Part shown: positions 51,319 to 62,786 of the stretch, in pieces | Position numbering within the stretch: position 1 is the first letter of the stretch | Layout: each line of letters begins with the position of its first letter | Notes under the pieces: generated by a model | The model's input: the letters and a program-made list of their open reading frames with translations, nothing else | Told to the model about the DNA's origin: nothing | The model's database searches: none | Translations under genes and position numbers: made by a program | Assembly: GCF_954871325.1 (NCBI RefSeq) | Contig: NC_088778.1 | Location: forward strand, 16,643,666-16,707,665 | From: Gordionus sp. m RMFG-2023 | Lineage: Eukaryota; Nematomorpha; Gordioida; Chordodea; Parachordodidae | Direction of reading: 5' to 3' | DNA: 64,000 nt

Positions 51319-54207
51319 TTATGGGAGGTTTAGGTAATTCGATTTAATTTTTAGTAGTTTTTTTATAGATTTTTTGTTTTTATTTAGCCTTAGGAATTGC
51401 TTCAAATTTAAGTTTAGATCCATTATGTCCTTCAAGGCTCTGTAGAACCATAATGTCTTATATTTGCAATATGTTTTCCCATTAAAGGAGTATAACCAAT
51501 TAATGGCATCAATAACAAGGCTATTGTTACTATGATTTCTTAAAATATGGGCAAAGAAAGTAAGACGTTTCTTTTTTAAAGATACGTGAACCTGGGTATG
51601 GTTAGACTTCTTCCAAAGATTTTCATTTGAGATAATATTTGGATAGAAGATTCCATTTATTATTCTAAGGCATTTATTTACAAACGTTTGTAATTTCCTA
51701 GTTTCGGTCTTGGTAATCTCCCATGTATCACCGCCATAAAAGAGAATCGGGATGATGGTTGAGTTAAAAATACAGAGTCTTGTGAAAACGGATATCTCTC
51801 TAGCTTTCCACAGTTTAAAAAATTTATAAAAAGCCGCCCTAGCATTTTGTAAACGAATTTTTAGTTCTTCTTTACAACTACCTTTATTGTCAATGGTTAC
51901 ACCTAGATATTTAAAAGAATCTACCACCTTAACCAACTTTCCCCCCACCACCAAATTATTCAGAAGAGGCGCCTGGGACGAGGGCATTATCACTGTTTTA
52001 TCAAAGTTAATGTCCAAGCCAACCTTAAGACTAAAGGAGTTTAATATAGCGATCAAATTTTGGGTTTCTTCCAAACTTTTTGTTATCAAAACTATGTCGT
52101 CAGCATAAGATATCACCCTATTTTCCAAGAAAAAAGACTGACTGGAACTTAATTCTAAGAGATTCGCAGTAGCCAGCGTATCTACTATGATTTTATTCAT
52201 AAGTATATTAAACAAAAGCGGGGAAAGAACACATCCTTGTTTTACCCCTTTTTTTGTCCTAAAAGATGGAGAAACCTTATTATAAATTTTTAAGGAGGCA
52301 AAAAGACTACTATAATGTGTTTTAAGGATCCTTATAATATTAGAGTCAATGCCATATTCGGTTAAAATCTTCCAAAGCTCATCATGGTTAACATTATCAA
52401 AAGCACGTTTAAAGTCGATAAAAATAAAGTAAAAAGGTAATTTATACTTCTGACATTTCTGCATTATAATCTTTAAAGCTAATATTGGTTCGTTTATATT
52501 TCTACCTGGACGGTAAGCACAAATATACTTAGACAAAAGGTTTGGTGTAGAGGAAAGAATGCGATTTTTTAAAAGAACCATAAAAACTTTTGATGCAATA
52601 GACGTGAGAGCGATGGCTCTATAATCCTTGAATTTAGATGGATTTGGAATTTTCGGGAAGTTGCAAAAGATAGTCTTATTCCAATCCGCTGGCATCATCC
52701 CAGTCAACCATATCTTGTTAAACAAAGGAAGTAAGAACCGAGAGATCGTTAAGGGAGCTGCTTTCAGATGTTCTCCCGTAATGTTATCTGTACCCGGAGA
52801 TTTATTATTCCTAAGCTTCTTAATGGCAGCCACAATTTCCGCCGATGAAAAGTTTGCATCCAATTGTCCCCCATTTTGACTAGTGGATGGGATTAAGGTA
52901 GGCCTCCTAGAATCAAAGACTCCCATATAGTGGTCAAGCCATAACGCTATCTGTTCGTCAGGGTCAGTAATTAACCTATTATTATCCAGTCTTATAGTTG
53001 GAAGTGTCTTGAACACTTTGGCTTTACAAAAATAATTTAGTTTCTTGTAGGCGTCGAAAGTTCTATTTTCCCTCATATCCCTGTCTATCTCAAAAGCCTT
53101 TTTAGCAATAAAGATCCTTCTATCTCTCCTTAGGAGTCTATGAATTGAGGTCCATAAGTGACCATCGCGCTCACCTCGTAACTTGAGTTGAGCTATCATG
53201 CGAGTGGTGTCATCGGATAGCCATTCCTGTCTCGGTGGAGAAATGTTGATGTTAGGGAGATGATTGTAGGCATCAAACAAGTTGTTTTTGAAAGACGCCC
53301 AACATTCTTCGACAGATTGAGACTCCGACGAGGATAAGAAAGTTGCCTCTCTATCATTTAAGAATAGATCAAGCTGTAGCTTGACTGCAGGGCGTTGCAG
53401 GTGAGTTGCATTTCTCTTCCAGGACAGGTATCTCGGCTGGGGTTGAAGAGAAGGACGCCGAGAGTTTCCCCATAAATTTTTCACAGTGATAGTGGCTCTG
53501 ATTAATTTATGATCAGAAATATTAATATTTGGCATTACTTTTACATCGATAAACCAACTATGGATGTTCGAGATGATAAAATCGATCTGAGACTTAATAT
53601 TATTTCTACTGAAGGTTAGGGTGTTTAATTCACTGTGCGAAAAGAAAGTATTTTCGACCTTGAGGTTTATACTCCTGCACATCTCCAATAACTTTCTACT
53701 GTCATCACTGTTTAATTGAGAGAGAGTTGCATTCCCAATTACCCCATCTCTAATAAAGGAGTCATCTTTTCCGATCCTAGTATTTAAATCCCCAAGAATT
53801 ATCAAATTTCGACTCCTAGGAAGAGAGTTTACAATGTTTTCGAGGTCATCGAGGAATGCGAGCCGTTCGTTTCTTCTAGGCGGGGCATAGACATTAACTA
53901 AGATTGTTTGCCTGAAGCAGGTGTTCAGGTATAGTAAACAGCATCTCTCCGAAATGGGCACAAATTTATCCACGTATTTGCATAATCTTTTACTGATAAA
54001 GAAAGCAACTCCCGACCAATTATTGGAAGTGGTGCCAGAACTATACATTTCAAAGTTATTAAAGGTAGCCATATTATTATCTTTTGAGTGGGTCTCCTGT
54101 ATCGCGATCACATCCATTTTTTCGTCGACCATGAGCCTTAGAAAAATGGTTAATTTATTCATTAAACCATTTATATTAAGCGAGGACATGATAAAATTTC
54201 CTTTCAA
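51319..54207 (-). CDS. LINE endonuclease and reverse transcriptase, apparently intact
   Basis: A 962-residue open frame for target-primed reverse transcription. The N-terminal apurinic-type endonuclease shows NINGL, IQETHS, VNVYAPP, GDLNTRIG (about 140), QIDFIISN and SDHKL (about 235). Reverse transcriptase follows: KSPGTDNITGEHLK, FIDFKRAFDNVNHDELW, GVKQGCVLSPLLFNILMNKI, and the catalytic ISYADDIVLI (codons near 52105). The C-terminal region has FKYLGVTIDNKG, ILFYGGDTWEITKTETR and KKKRLTFFAHILRNH, typical of RTE and related clades. No C-terminal zinc knuckle. No ORF1 was found, as is common in RTE-like LINEs. The ATG at 54207 precedes the first endonuclease motif by a few residues. The absence of stops suggests recent activity. 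Exact clade was not tested. Confidence 0.9.
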   Translation of the reverse strand: MKGNFIMSSLNINGLMNKLTIFLRLMVDEKMDVIAIQETHSKDNNMATFNNFEMYSSGTTSNNWSGVAFFISKRLCKYVDKFVPISERCCLLYLNTCFRQTILVNVYAPPRRNERLAFLDDLENIVNSLPRSRNLIILGDLNTRIGKDDSFIRDGVIGNATLSQLNSDDSRKLLEMCRSINLKVENTFFSHSELNTLTFSRNNIKSQIDFIISNIHSWFIDVKVMPNINISDHKLIRATITVKNLWGNSRRPSLQPQPRYLSWKRNATHLQRPAVKLQLDLFLNDREATFLSSSESQSVEECWASFKNNLFDAYNHLPNINISPPRQEWLSDDTTRMIAQLKLRGERDGHLWTSIHRLLRRDRRIFIAKKAFEIDRDMRENRTFDAYKKLNYFCKAKVFKTLPTIRLDNNRLITDPDEQIALWLDHYMGVFDSRRPTLIPSTSQNGGQLDANFSSAEIVAAIKKLRNNKSPGTDNITGEHLKAAPLTISRFLLPLFNKIWLTGMMPADWNKTIFCNFPKIPNPSKFKDYRAIALTSIASKVFMVLLKNRILSSTPNLLSKYICAYRPGRNINEPILALKIIMQKCQKYKLPFYFIFIDFKRAFDNVNHDELWKILTEYGIDSNIIRILKTHYSSLFASLKIYNKVSPSFRTKKGVKQGCVLSPLLFNILMNKIIVDTLATANLLELSSSQSFFLENRVISYADDIVLITKSLEETQNLIAILNSFSLKVGLDINFDKTVIMPSSQAPLLNNLVVGGKLVKVVDSFKYLGVTIDNKGSCKEELKIRLQNARAAFYKFFKLWKAREISVFTRLCIFNSTIIPILFYGGDTWEITKTETRKLQTFVNKCLRIINGIFYPNIISNENLWKKSNHTQVHVSLKKKRLTFFAHILRNHSNNSLVIDAINWLYSFNGKTYCKYKTLWFYRALKDIMDLNLNLKQFLRLNKNKKSIKKLLKIKSNYLNLP

Positions 54208-57200
54208 ACCACTCGGGCGCTATCAGATAAAAGGATATATGTATACAAAAATATATGTATAATATGATTTATTACAAGTGGTCATACTATAGATATTTCT
54301 TACAGTTTTTGTTTAAAAGAAAAAGGAAGAAAAATTGACAAGGATGTTTGTAGGCTTTAGACCAACCCGGAAGAGAAAGAGTAGAAACAAAGTGAGGTAA
54401 TTCAAAAGCAATGCCAAAAAGGGGAAGAAAGTGAACTTGGGTTTGTCGATTTTAAAAGGATATTGTCTTAATTACCTAAAAGGAAGGGAATAGTGTAAAG
54501 GAAATTTCTAGGGAAATTCCGATAGAAGGAAAAACATATGTTAGGAAAGGAATAGTGTAAAGGAAATTTCATGAAATTCCGATGAAAGGAAAACATATGT
54601 TACCTAAAGGAGAGCCAATCGAAAAATAATAAAAATGAATAAATAAAATTATTTTCCTAGGACTAATTTAATATAAAAAGACCAAAAATGTTGGAAGATG
54701 AGGTCACCTAAAAACTTAAAGAGAAAGATAAAAACGAAAAAGATAAAGATTGTTCAATACAGAAAAACAAATAAAATTTAAAACTGTATAGAAAAAAATT
54801 TACCTCCATATCTCTGTGCACATTTGGAAAACGAGTTGACATGGACATTTATAGAAAAGATTTAAAATTTGAAGGGAAAATAAAATATAGCCAAGCGTAT
54901 AAAAATAAAAGTAAAACTTTACAAAAATTCTTTTTATTTAATAGAAGACTATGGAAAAGGAAAAGATTAATAAAAAATATATAGGTAAAACAATAATAAG
55001 GGGGGGAAAAAATCAGGGCGGGATAACCTTATAACTTTACAATAACCAAAATTAAAGATTATATTAAGCTCTAAAATATATAAATACAAAAATATTAATA
55101 ACAAGTTGTATAAGACATTGTCGAGAAGCAAGAAAGAGAAAAATTTAAATGTTAAGAAAAGAGAGATCGATGGCGCCCAATATTTGGAAAATTATAAGAA
55201 AGAGAAAAATTTGAATGTTAAGAAAAGAGAGATCGATGGCGCCCAATATTTGGAAAACTATTATTTTAAGAGAAACAAAGAATTAATATAACAAAGGCGC
55301 CTGGAAAGTTAAAAATATGAAATATTGAAAATAAAATTTAAACAAATTTATGAATAGGCAGAAAAAGTAAAAATAGAAACATATTTGGGAGGGAATCATA
55401 AAATATTAGCGAGTGAAAGAAAGGGAAGCAAAAATTAATAAAGTCAAGGACTACATTAAAACTAGTAAGTAAGTCGATGTCAAGGACTACAATTGAAGCA
55501 TGTAATATGGCGATCAACTAGTAATATGTCCATTTTCATAAATTTGATAGCTTTTTACAAGTTATATCTTAAATTCAAATACAAATTATTTGATATTCAA
55601 TGGCATAAAATACTTTATTCTAAAAATTGTAATTATAAATTGGCATAAGATACTTTATTTTAGAGATTGCATTTATAAATTACTATTACAAAAATTTAAG
55701 ACCATAAGGGGCTGCTAAAATTTGATGGCACAGATTACTTTATTCTATAAATTGTATTTATAAATTCCGTTAACAAAAATTAAAAACTATTTAGGGGTTT
55801 CGGAATAAGCAAGATATAAAAGTCAAAATTAATTAATGTTTGTTAAACTAAATATCTGTGAGGTTGGAAAATTTTGAAGTAATGTTCTTATATGCTAGAG
55901 ATCCAGAAATAAGTAAGGGAGCTAAGTTTAAAAATTATCATAAAAGGCTATTTACCTTTGTTCATAAGTTTAAAATTATCATAAAGGAAATTATCATAAA
56001 AGGCTATTTACCTTTGTTCATAAGTTTAAAATTATCATAAAGGCTATTTACCTTGTTCATAACAATAGCAATTCTTATTAACTAGAGATCCAGGAATTTA
56101 TAAGAGAGCTAAGTTTGAAATTATCAAAATCCTAAATTAGCTAGAGATTAATTAACCTTGAAATATTATCAAAAATCTTAATTTACTAACGATTTATTAA
56201 CGTAACTTGAAATATCAAAAACTTAATTAGCTAAAGATTTATTTTCCTAAAATCGCCCATAAAACAAGAAAACTTTACGAGTATTTTTTTAATCTTTTCA
56301 TTAACTAAAATATTACGAATAAGATTTACAAAAATACCTTTTTATTTAGCTTATATTTATTTATTAACTTAGAATCCAACTAAAATATTACGAATAAAAT
56401 TTACAAGAATACCTTTTTATTTAGCTTATACTTATTTATTAACTTAGAATTCCAAATATATCAGCTATTGATCAAAAATCTTAATTAGCTAAAGATTAAT
56501 TAACCTAAAATCGCTCATAAAAACAAGAAAAACTTTCAAGTATTTATTTATTTTTTTTTTTTTTTTAACTAAAATATTACAAATAAGATTTACAAAATAA
56601 TTCCTTTTTTATTAACTAATACTTATTTATTTACTTAAATATCTCAAAATATATCAGCTATTGGTAAACGCACTGTAGATCAATAATTAACCAACTAAGA
56701 TAAATTAAAAGTAAAATTAAAATAAGTAGAAAAAATATAAATATCTCAAAATATATCAGCTATTGATAAAGACACTGTAGATCAATAATTAACCAACTAA
56801 GATAAATTGAAAGTAAAATTAAAATAAGCAGAAAAAATATAATTGAGAGGTCAACTGTCGATTAGAAAATGTATGTGAACAATATACATGTGAAGAATAT
56901 AAAAGGAAGAGGAAAATTATTTATTTTTTTTTATTTTTTTTTTATAAAGAAAATAGTAACCTCCATATTGGTGTAATTTGTTTGAAACCAAGTAAAAAGG
57001 AAAATTTTGAAAACTACAATAAGAGGAAAAAATATTTGAAACCAAGAGACTGAAATCGACGAAAAAGGAAAATTCTGAAAAATTACAACTAATGCAAATA
57101 TTTTGTGAGAGAAAAAATAAAATACACTAACAAAGAAAAGAAAGGAAGCACTGGGTGGGAATTTTATTTTATTTTTTTTTTTAAAAAGAATAAAAAGAAA

Positions 57201-59127
57201 AAAACAATCTATAATTAAACTAATTTTGAGTCGTTTTTGAAATAAAAGCGAAAAATTAATTTCTATAATAAAAACAAAACTTTTCAATGCTATATTTAAC
57301 TACAAAGTATAAAGGATATACTCAGAAGCGAAAAGGAAAAGTATAAATATATTATGAGCGATAGACAAGATAACGAAAATAAATCATATAAATTCATCAA
57401 AAGCTAAAGAAAATTTTTTTTTTTATTTTAATAAGAACACGCTTCAAAAATTTAATGGAAATTTTGAAGGAACAAAAACATACGGCAAAGTAAATCAAAA
57501 CTTATAAAAAGGCAAGACATTTCTTTGGCAAAAATTAAAACAAGGCAGCTCCCCTTGCGAATAATTTATTTATAAGACAAGTCTAGGAGGAAAAATTAAA
57601 AAACGATTAACAGTGGTTAACAGTTATTGTCAAGGGGAAAGTTTAAACAAATTATATATAAGTGATAATGTTATGTTAGACAAATCTACATAAGTTTGAC
57701 AAATCTGTATATAAAATACTATACTTATACATAAATAGAATTAATATGTAAGATGTAATAAAATATATATAATAAAATATATATAATAAAATATTACTAT
57801 ACTGGATATATAAATGCCTAATATATAAAGTAAAGACATAATCTTAAGAAATATATATGGAGTATGTAGACTAATATGAAAGATGTAATATAATATAATG
57901 ATTCACATGTAAATTTATATATAATGTAATACAAATTTAAGTGTTGAAAAATCCAAAACTCACATTAAACAGAAAAACAAATAAACTATAATATGTAACC
58001 TAAAATGTAATATGTTTATACTAAAAGATTTATACTAAAAGTTTAATACACGTACATTAAGGTATAATATAATAATACTACATAACGTAAAAAATAATAA
58101 ACATAAACAAGGAAATATATATAATGAAATACTTATATAGTGTTGATAAGTCAAAAAGCTCTAGATTAAATTTACCAAATATGTCAGTGTATTTAGTGTT
58201 GATAAGTCAAAGAAATATATATATAATACAGTACTTATTTATAGTGTTGATAAGTCAAAGACTCTAAAATTAAATTTACCAGATATGCTAGACCTACATA
58301 ATATAGGCTGCAATATGTATACTGATAAATTGTATTTTATTTTACGAAAATGACTAGAGGAGAAACCGCTAAAAAAAAAAAAAAAATATACAAAAATCTC
58401 CGATACTATAAGGTGATAAGACAAAATAGGTAATAATATAAAGTTTATTAAGAAACTACTGTATCATTCTAAAAGGATGACTGAAAAACTTCTAGGATTA
58501 AAATTACCGCAAAATCTAATGTATTTTTTAATAAAAGACCAGCATAATTTAGGTTGCGAATATATTTACTGATAAAAATCACTCTCTTAAATGCAGATGT
58601 CTGAAAGAAAAACGGAAGAAACTGATGAAACATTCTTAAAGAAAGACAAGCATGATGAAACATTCTTAAAGAAAGACAAGCATAATTAATGGATACTGAT
58701 AAATGAACTAACTTTTATGAAATTGACTGAAAAAAAAACCGCTAAAAAGAAATATACAAAAAATAATTTCAACAAAGAAACCAAATCCAAGGTAAAAAGG
58801 GATAATGTATAAATCTATAACCATTTATCACATAGATTTCAACTTATAGAAATTAATGTCAAAAAGTTTAAGGAATTAAGAGAATCATTTATTTAGAAAG
58901 GACCTAGATTTATTAAGTAATTATGTAAACTAAAACGTGTTTAAACCAAAAATTCAAATTAAGAGAAACAAAAATGATTAACTACTTCTGTATTTGTAAT
59001 ATCAGACAAAAATCTGAGTATTTATATACCCAGACAAAAACTGATACATCATGTAAATAAATGTGGAGAAAATTGTCCTATAAAATATCCAAATTAGCTA
59101 AATATTTAGACAAAGTACTAATAAATG

Positions 59128-60127
59128 TAGGACATTGGATATTAAGTTCCAAATACTAACTTTCAAACATAAGAGTTACTATTTGAGAGGGGATATCAAT
59201 TAAATTAGTATCTATTTAAGAGGGGATATAATATAATCCTCAAAAATAAAGTTACTAATAACTTTATAAGAATTAACAGTGTTTAAGTTTATGGTGCTAA
59301 TATGTGTAAAAGGATAAATTTAAGTTTATGGTGCTGAAATTTCCAATGTATCAAAATATACATAGGCCAAGAAAAAGGGCCACCCACAGACTAAAAACAA
59401 TTAAAATATAAGAGAATCATTAATTAGGAAGGGGCCTAGATTAATCTGTAAACTAATTACGTTTAAACCAAAAATTCAAATTAAGAGAAACAAAAAAAAA
59501 AAAATATTTAACTACTTCTGTATTAATAATACCAGACAAAACTGAGCCTTAACTACTTCTATAATAATAAATACCAGGCAAAATCTGAGTATTTAAGTAT
59601 TCTGAGTGTTTATATTACCAGACAAATCTGATATATCATGTAATAAAGGTGAAGAAAATGGTCCTATAAATACCCAAATTTAGCTAAATATTAAGCCAAA
59701 GTATTAATAAATATTGGATATTGGATATTAAGTTAATATTGGATATTGGGTATTAAGTTCCAATACCAACTTTCAGAAACATAAGAAACAGTAAGTGTTT
59801 CTACTTAAGAGGGGATATAGATTTACACAAATAAAGTTACTGAAAACTTTAAAAAACAATATGAATTAAAAGTATTTAAGTTTATAGTGCTAATATGAAT
59901 TTAAAAGATAAATTTAAGTTTATGATGCAACAATATAGATTAAAAGTATTTAAGTTTATGGTGCTAATATGAATTAAAAGGATAAATTAAAGTTTATGTT
60001 GCAACTCACAGACTAAAAATTAAAAATAAATATACCTGAAATCAAAGGAAAAAAAAATATAACTGGCCAATATCACAGAGTTGTAGTCATCCATGTCCAT
60101 AATATTTTTGAATAACTGATCAATCGC
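59128..60127. repeat. 1-kb direct repeat, copy 1
   Basis: Runs from TAGGACATTGGATATTAAG to CTGATCAATCGC. It is nearly identical to 60611-61622, with differences mostly in homopolymer length. Internal sub-repeats: GTTTATGGTGCTAATATG and AAGTTTATGGTGC blocks, and TTGGATATTAAGTTAATA doublets. Confidence 0.92.
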
Positions 60128-60610
60128 TTATAATTATAAGCCCATAACACCATAAAAATAATTAATATGAATTGTTTGTGGAAATAAAATCTATTATATC
60201 TAAATATCTTAATTGAAAATTATGCAAAGATATTTTTTTTAAAAAATTGCATTAATTTTCAAGAGTTTATTTAGATTAGAGATATGTAAAACCCAGCCTG
60301 CCAAGCCAGGCTTGCGGACTGGGCCGGACAAATTTAAAGAAAATATTATAACAGGTTCGGCCAAGCAAAAATTTAAACCGATCGAGTTGTATAAATCCTA
60401 TAAGAATCTTTTGGGCCTGGCAACAGTGGCGTCGCTTAGGGGCTTAGGGGGGGGGGGGTAGGGCAGGGGCTCGAACCCCCTGAAAAATTTAAATAGCCCC
60501 CTGAAGCACATAAATAATTTTTTAATGGCTCCTTAATATCCCCTTGAACTAAAATAAATTTTTTGATTGCCCACTGAATGATTTCTTTTATAATTCCATT
60601 AAGTAATTTA
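60128..60610. repeat. Spacer between the 1-kb repeats, with two MITE ends
   Basis: About 60278-60425 starts TAGAGATATGTAAAACCCAG and is GC-richer, like the patch at 3829-4341. At 60427 a second element begins, CAGTGGCGTCGCTTAGGGG, followed by a run of G; it matches the terminus of the MITE at 34362 but has no right end here. No gene. Confidence 0.6.
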
Positions 60611-61622
60611 TAGGACATTGGATATTAAGTTCCAAATACTAACTTTCAAACATAAGAGTTACTATTTGAGAGGGGATATCAATTAAATTAGTATCTATTT
60701 AAGAGGGGATATAATATAATCCTCAAAAATAAAGTTACTAATAACTTTATAAGAATTAACAGTGTTTAAGTTTATGGTGCTAATATGTGTAAAAGGATAA
60801 ATTTAAGTTTATGGTGCTGAAATTTCCAATGTATCAAAAATATACATAGGCCAAGAAAAAGGGCCACCCACAGACTAAAAACAATTAAAATATAAGAGAA
60901 TCATTAATTAGGAAGGGGCCTAGATTAATCTGTAAACTAATTACGTTTAAACCAAAAATTCAAATTAAGAGAAACAAAAAAAAAAAAAAAAAAAAAAATA
61001 TTTAACTACTTCTGTATTAATAATACCAGACAAAACTGAGCCTTAACTACTTCTATAATAATAAATACCAGGCAAAATCTGAGTATTTAAGTATTCTGAG
61101 TGTTTATATTACCAGACAAATCTGATATATCATGTAATAAAGGTGAAGAAAATGGTCCTATAAATACCCAAATTTAGCTAATATTAAGCCAAAGTATTAA
61201 TAAATATTGGATATTGGATATTAAGTTAATATTGGATATTGGATATTAAGTTCCAATACCAACTTTCAGAAACATAAGAAACAGTAAGTGTTTCTACTTA
61301 AGAGGGGATATAGATTTACACAAATAAAGTTACTGAAAACTTTAAAAAAACAATATGAATTAAAAGTATTTAAGTTTATAGTGCTAATATGAATTTAAAA
61401 GATAAATTTAAGTTTATGATGCAACAATATAGATTAAAAGTATTTAAGTTTATGGTGCTAATATGAATTAAAAGGATAAATTAAAGTTTATGTTGCAACC
61501 CACAGACTAAAAATTAAAAATAAATATACCTGAAATCAAAGGAAAAAAAAAATATAACTGGCCAATATCACAGAGTTGTAGTCATCCATGTCCATAATAT
61601 TTTTGAATAACTGATCAATCGC
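60611..61622. repeat. 1-kb direct repeat, copy 2
   Basis: Second copy of 59128-60127. It carries a longer A run near 60977 and the same internal sub-repeats. After CTGATCAATCGC the two copies diverge at once, giving a sharp boundary. Confidence 0.92.
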
Positions 61623-61799
61623 AAGGCAGATGTGCAGATGATAACCGAAATTTAACTTTGAAGAAAGTCCAAATATCTACAATCCAGGGCATAACCCAAA
61701 ATCAATTCTCATTTCAATGTCTCCAATCATAAATTTGATTTTGTAGGATATTGTCTTAATTACCTAAAAGGAAGGGAATAGTGTAAAGGAAATTTCTAC

Positions 61800-62300
61800 C
61801 TATATTAATGTTTTGACGATGAGCTTGCTTGTTGCAAGTCGAGGGGGACAAATATTAAACACGTATAGCTCTGCTTTTGACTCAACAATAACATATAAAA
61901 TATGAAATTCTTCATCAACATTAGCTCTAATTTCCTTGAGTTCTAATAAAATGCTCTCAGCTATTCTCATCTTCTTAATCAAGTCAATGTCATGTTTTTG
62001 AAAAGTATTACATAAAATAGTTGTATAATTAAATAATACATTCTAATGAGAAAAAAAATTTGGAATAAGTATTGAATACAATAATTTTCTTGCTTCTGAG
62101 GAAATATTTCTTTCAAGCCATTGATATTTCAGTAATAGCATTAATAATCGGCTCTTCTAACTCCATAAAAGCTGTTACTGTGGCGGAGAATCGATCTCGT
62201 TGGACAAGCTTGCAATTTCTTTCTCCCTTTTGGACAAGGAGTTTCAGAGATAATTATTATTTGACTCGAAATTTAGATAAATATTACGCCACTAAAATTT
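61800..62300 (-). pseudogene. hAT transposase relic, ZMYM1/DUF4371-like
   Basis: On the minus strand: RFSATVTAFMELEEPIINAI at about 62130-62195, then IKKMRIAESILLELKEIR, then DEEFHILY and CPPRLATSK (61800-61982). The order (RW/F-S---AF-E-EPI--A, then a leucine-rich helix, then PPR) resembles the middle of zinc-finger-MYM-type-1-like hAT transposases. Stops separate the two segments and neither end of the element was found. Recognition is by pattern only. Confidence 0.45.
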
Positions 62301-62421
62301 GAAAATAAATCAGAATTGAATGAAAAAAAAATGATTCTAAATCCCATTATGTAAATGAATTTTCTAAAAATTTAAAAAAATAAATATAGTCGGGACATAG
62401 GATTATAATACTGGAATTTTG

Positions 62422-62786
62422 AATTTAATCAATTTACAAAAATTATTACTAACTTTGTCTAATTCCGAATTTGAATTGCTTGTATGGACTAGTTCTATAC
62501 ATCTATAGGCATATCTATAAATAAAATTTTAATATTTAATTAATCAATTTACAAAAATTATTACTAACTTTGTCTAATTCAAAAAATAGAAACATTAAAA
62601 TATATTTTTAAATTAAGCGGGTTATCATATGAAAATGAATTGTCACATGATAAAATGTTATTAATTATCATGGTGTTAGCTTTAGTATATTTTACTAAAT
62701 ATCACGGGCGTTAGCTCTAGTCACGGCCACACTTTTATAATGCATTGAATGAATGAATCGTCAATCTATAGTTATATATATCATTG
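62422..62786 (-). repeat. Right terminal inverted repeat of the MULE
   Basis: Uninterrupted counterpart of 39839-39879 plus 45151-45484, ending CATTG at the 8-bp duplication. It shows that the P element in the left copy sits near TGCATTATAAAAGTGTGGCC. Confidence 0.88.

Larger units (their letters stand above)
49936..54230 (-). mobile_element. LINE with 962-codon ORF, RTE-like, inserted in the MULE arm
   Basis: Non-LTR retrotransposon on the minus strand. The 3-prime end (49936) carries ATCACGTATCACGT, a short-repeat tail instead of poly(A). The 3-prime UTR (49936-51318) shares landmarks with the fragment at 36839-39383 but is about 1 kb longer, because an older LINE relic sits inside it (50215-51240). 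The coding part is 51319-54207. The 5-prime end is not defined; upstream DNA is the strand-asymmetric region at 54231-61800. Confidence 0.88.
54231..61800. repeat. Strand-asymmetric non-coding region built from duplications
   Basis: About 7.5 kb in which the + strand is strikingly rich in A (and A+G) and poor in T in most places. No gene was supported. Many local tandem duplications: about 54520-54600, 55130-55258 (66-bp unit with GATCGATGGCGCCCAATA), 55930-56050, 56320-56450, 56638-56843 (102-bp unit) and 58612-58683. A 50-bp block, GGATATTGTCTTAATTACCT onward, is present at both 54463 and 61745, close to the two borders. The 1-kb repeat pair is listed separately. It lies inside the MULE arm and may be the 5-prime part of the LINE insertion. 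Confidence 0.7.
39839..62786 (+). mobile_element. 22.9-kb Mutator-like element (MULE) with nested insertions
   Basis: A DNA transposon with long terminal inverted repeats starting CAATGATATATATAAC. It is flanked by ATATAAAA at 39831-39838 and 62787-62794, the 8-bp duplication typical of MULEs. Element A preserves the uninterrupted target (TTGGATATAAGAATAAG at about 19555). Without the P element (39880-45150) and the insertion in the right arm (49936 to about 62421), the MULE itself is about 5.2 kb. It carries the transposase/SWIM gene and an OTU gene at 45485-48870. The right arm repeats, in inverted form, the left terminal region through the first 170 bp of exon 1. Confidence 0.85.

Noticed and set aside
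56931-57287. 118-codon minus-strand frame rich in Phe and Lys
   Set aside because: It follows directly from the A-rich + strand skew; no motif.
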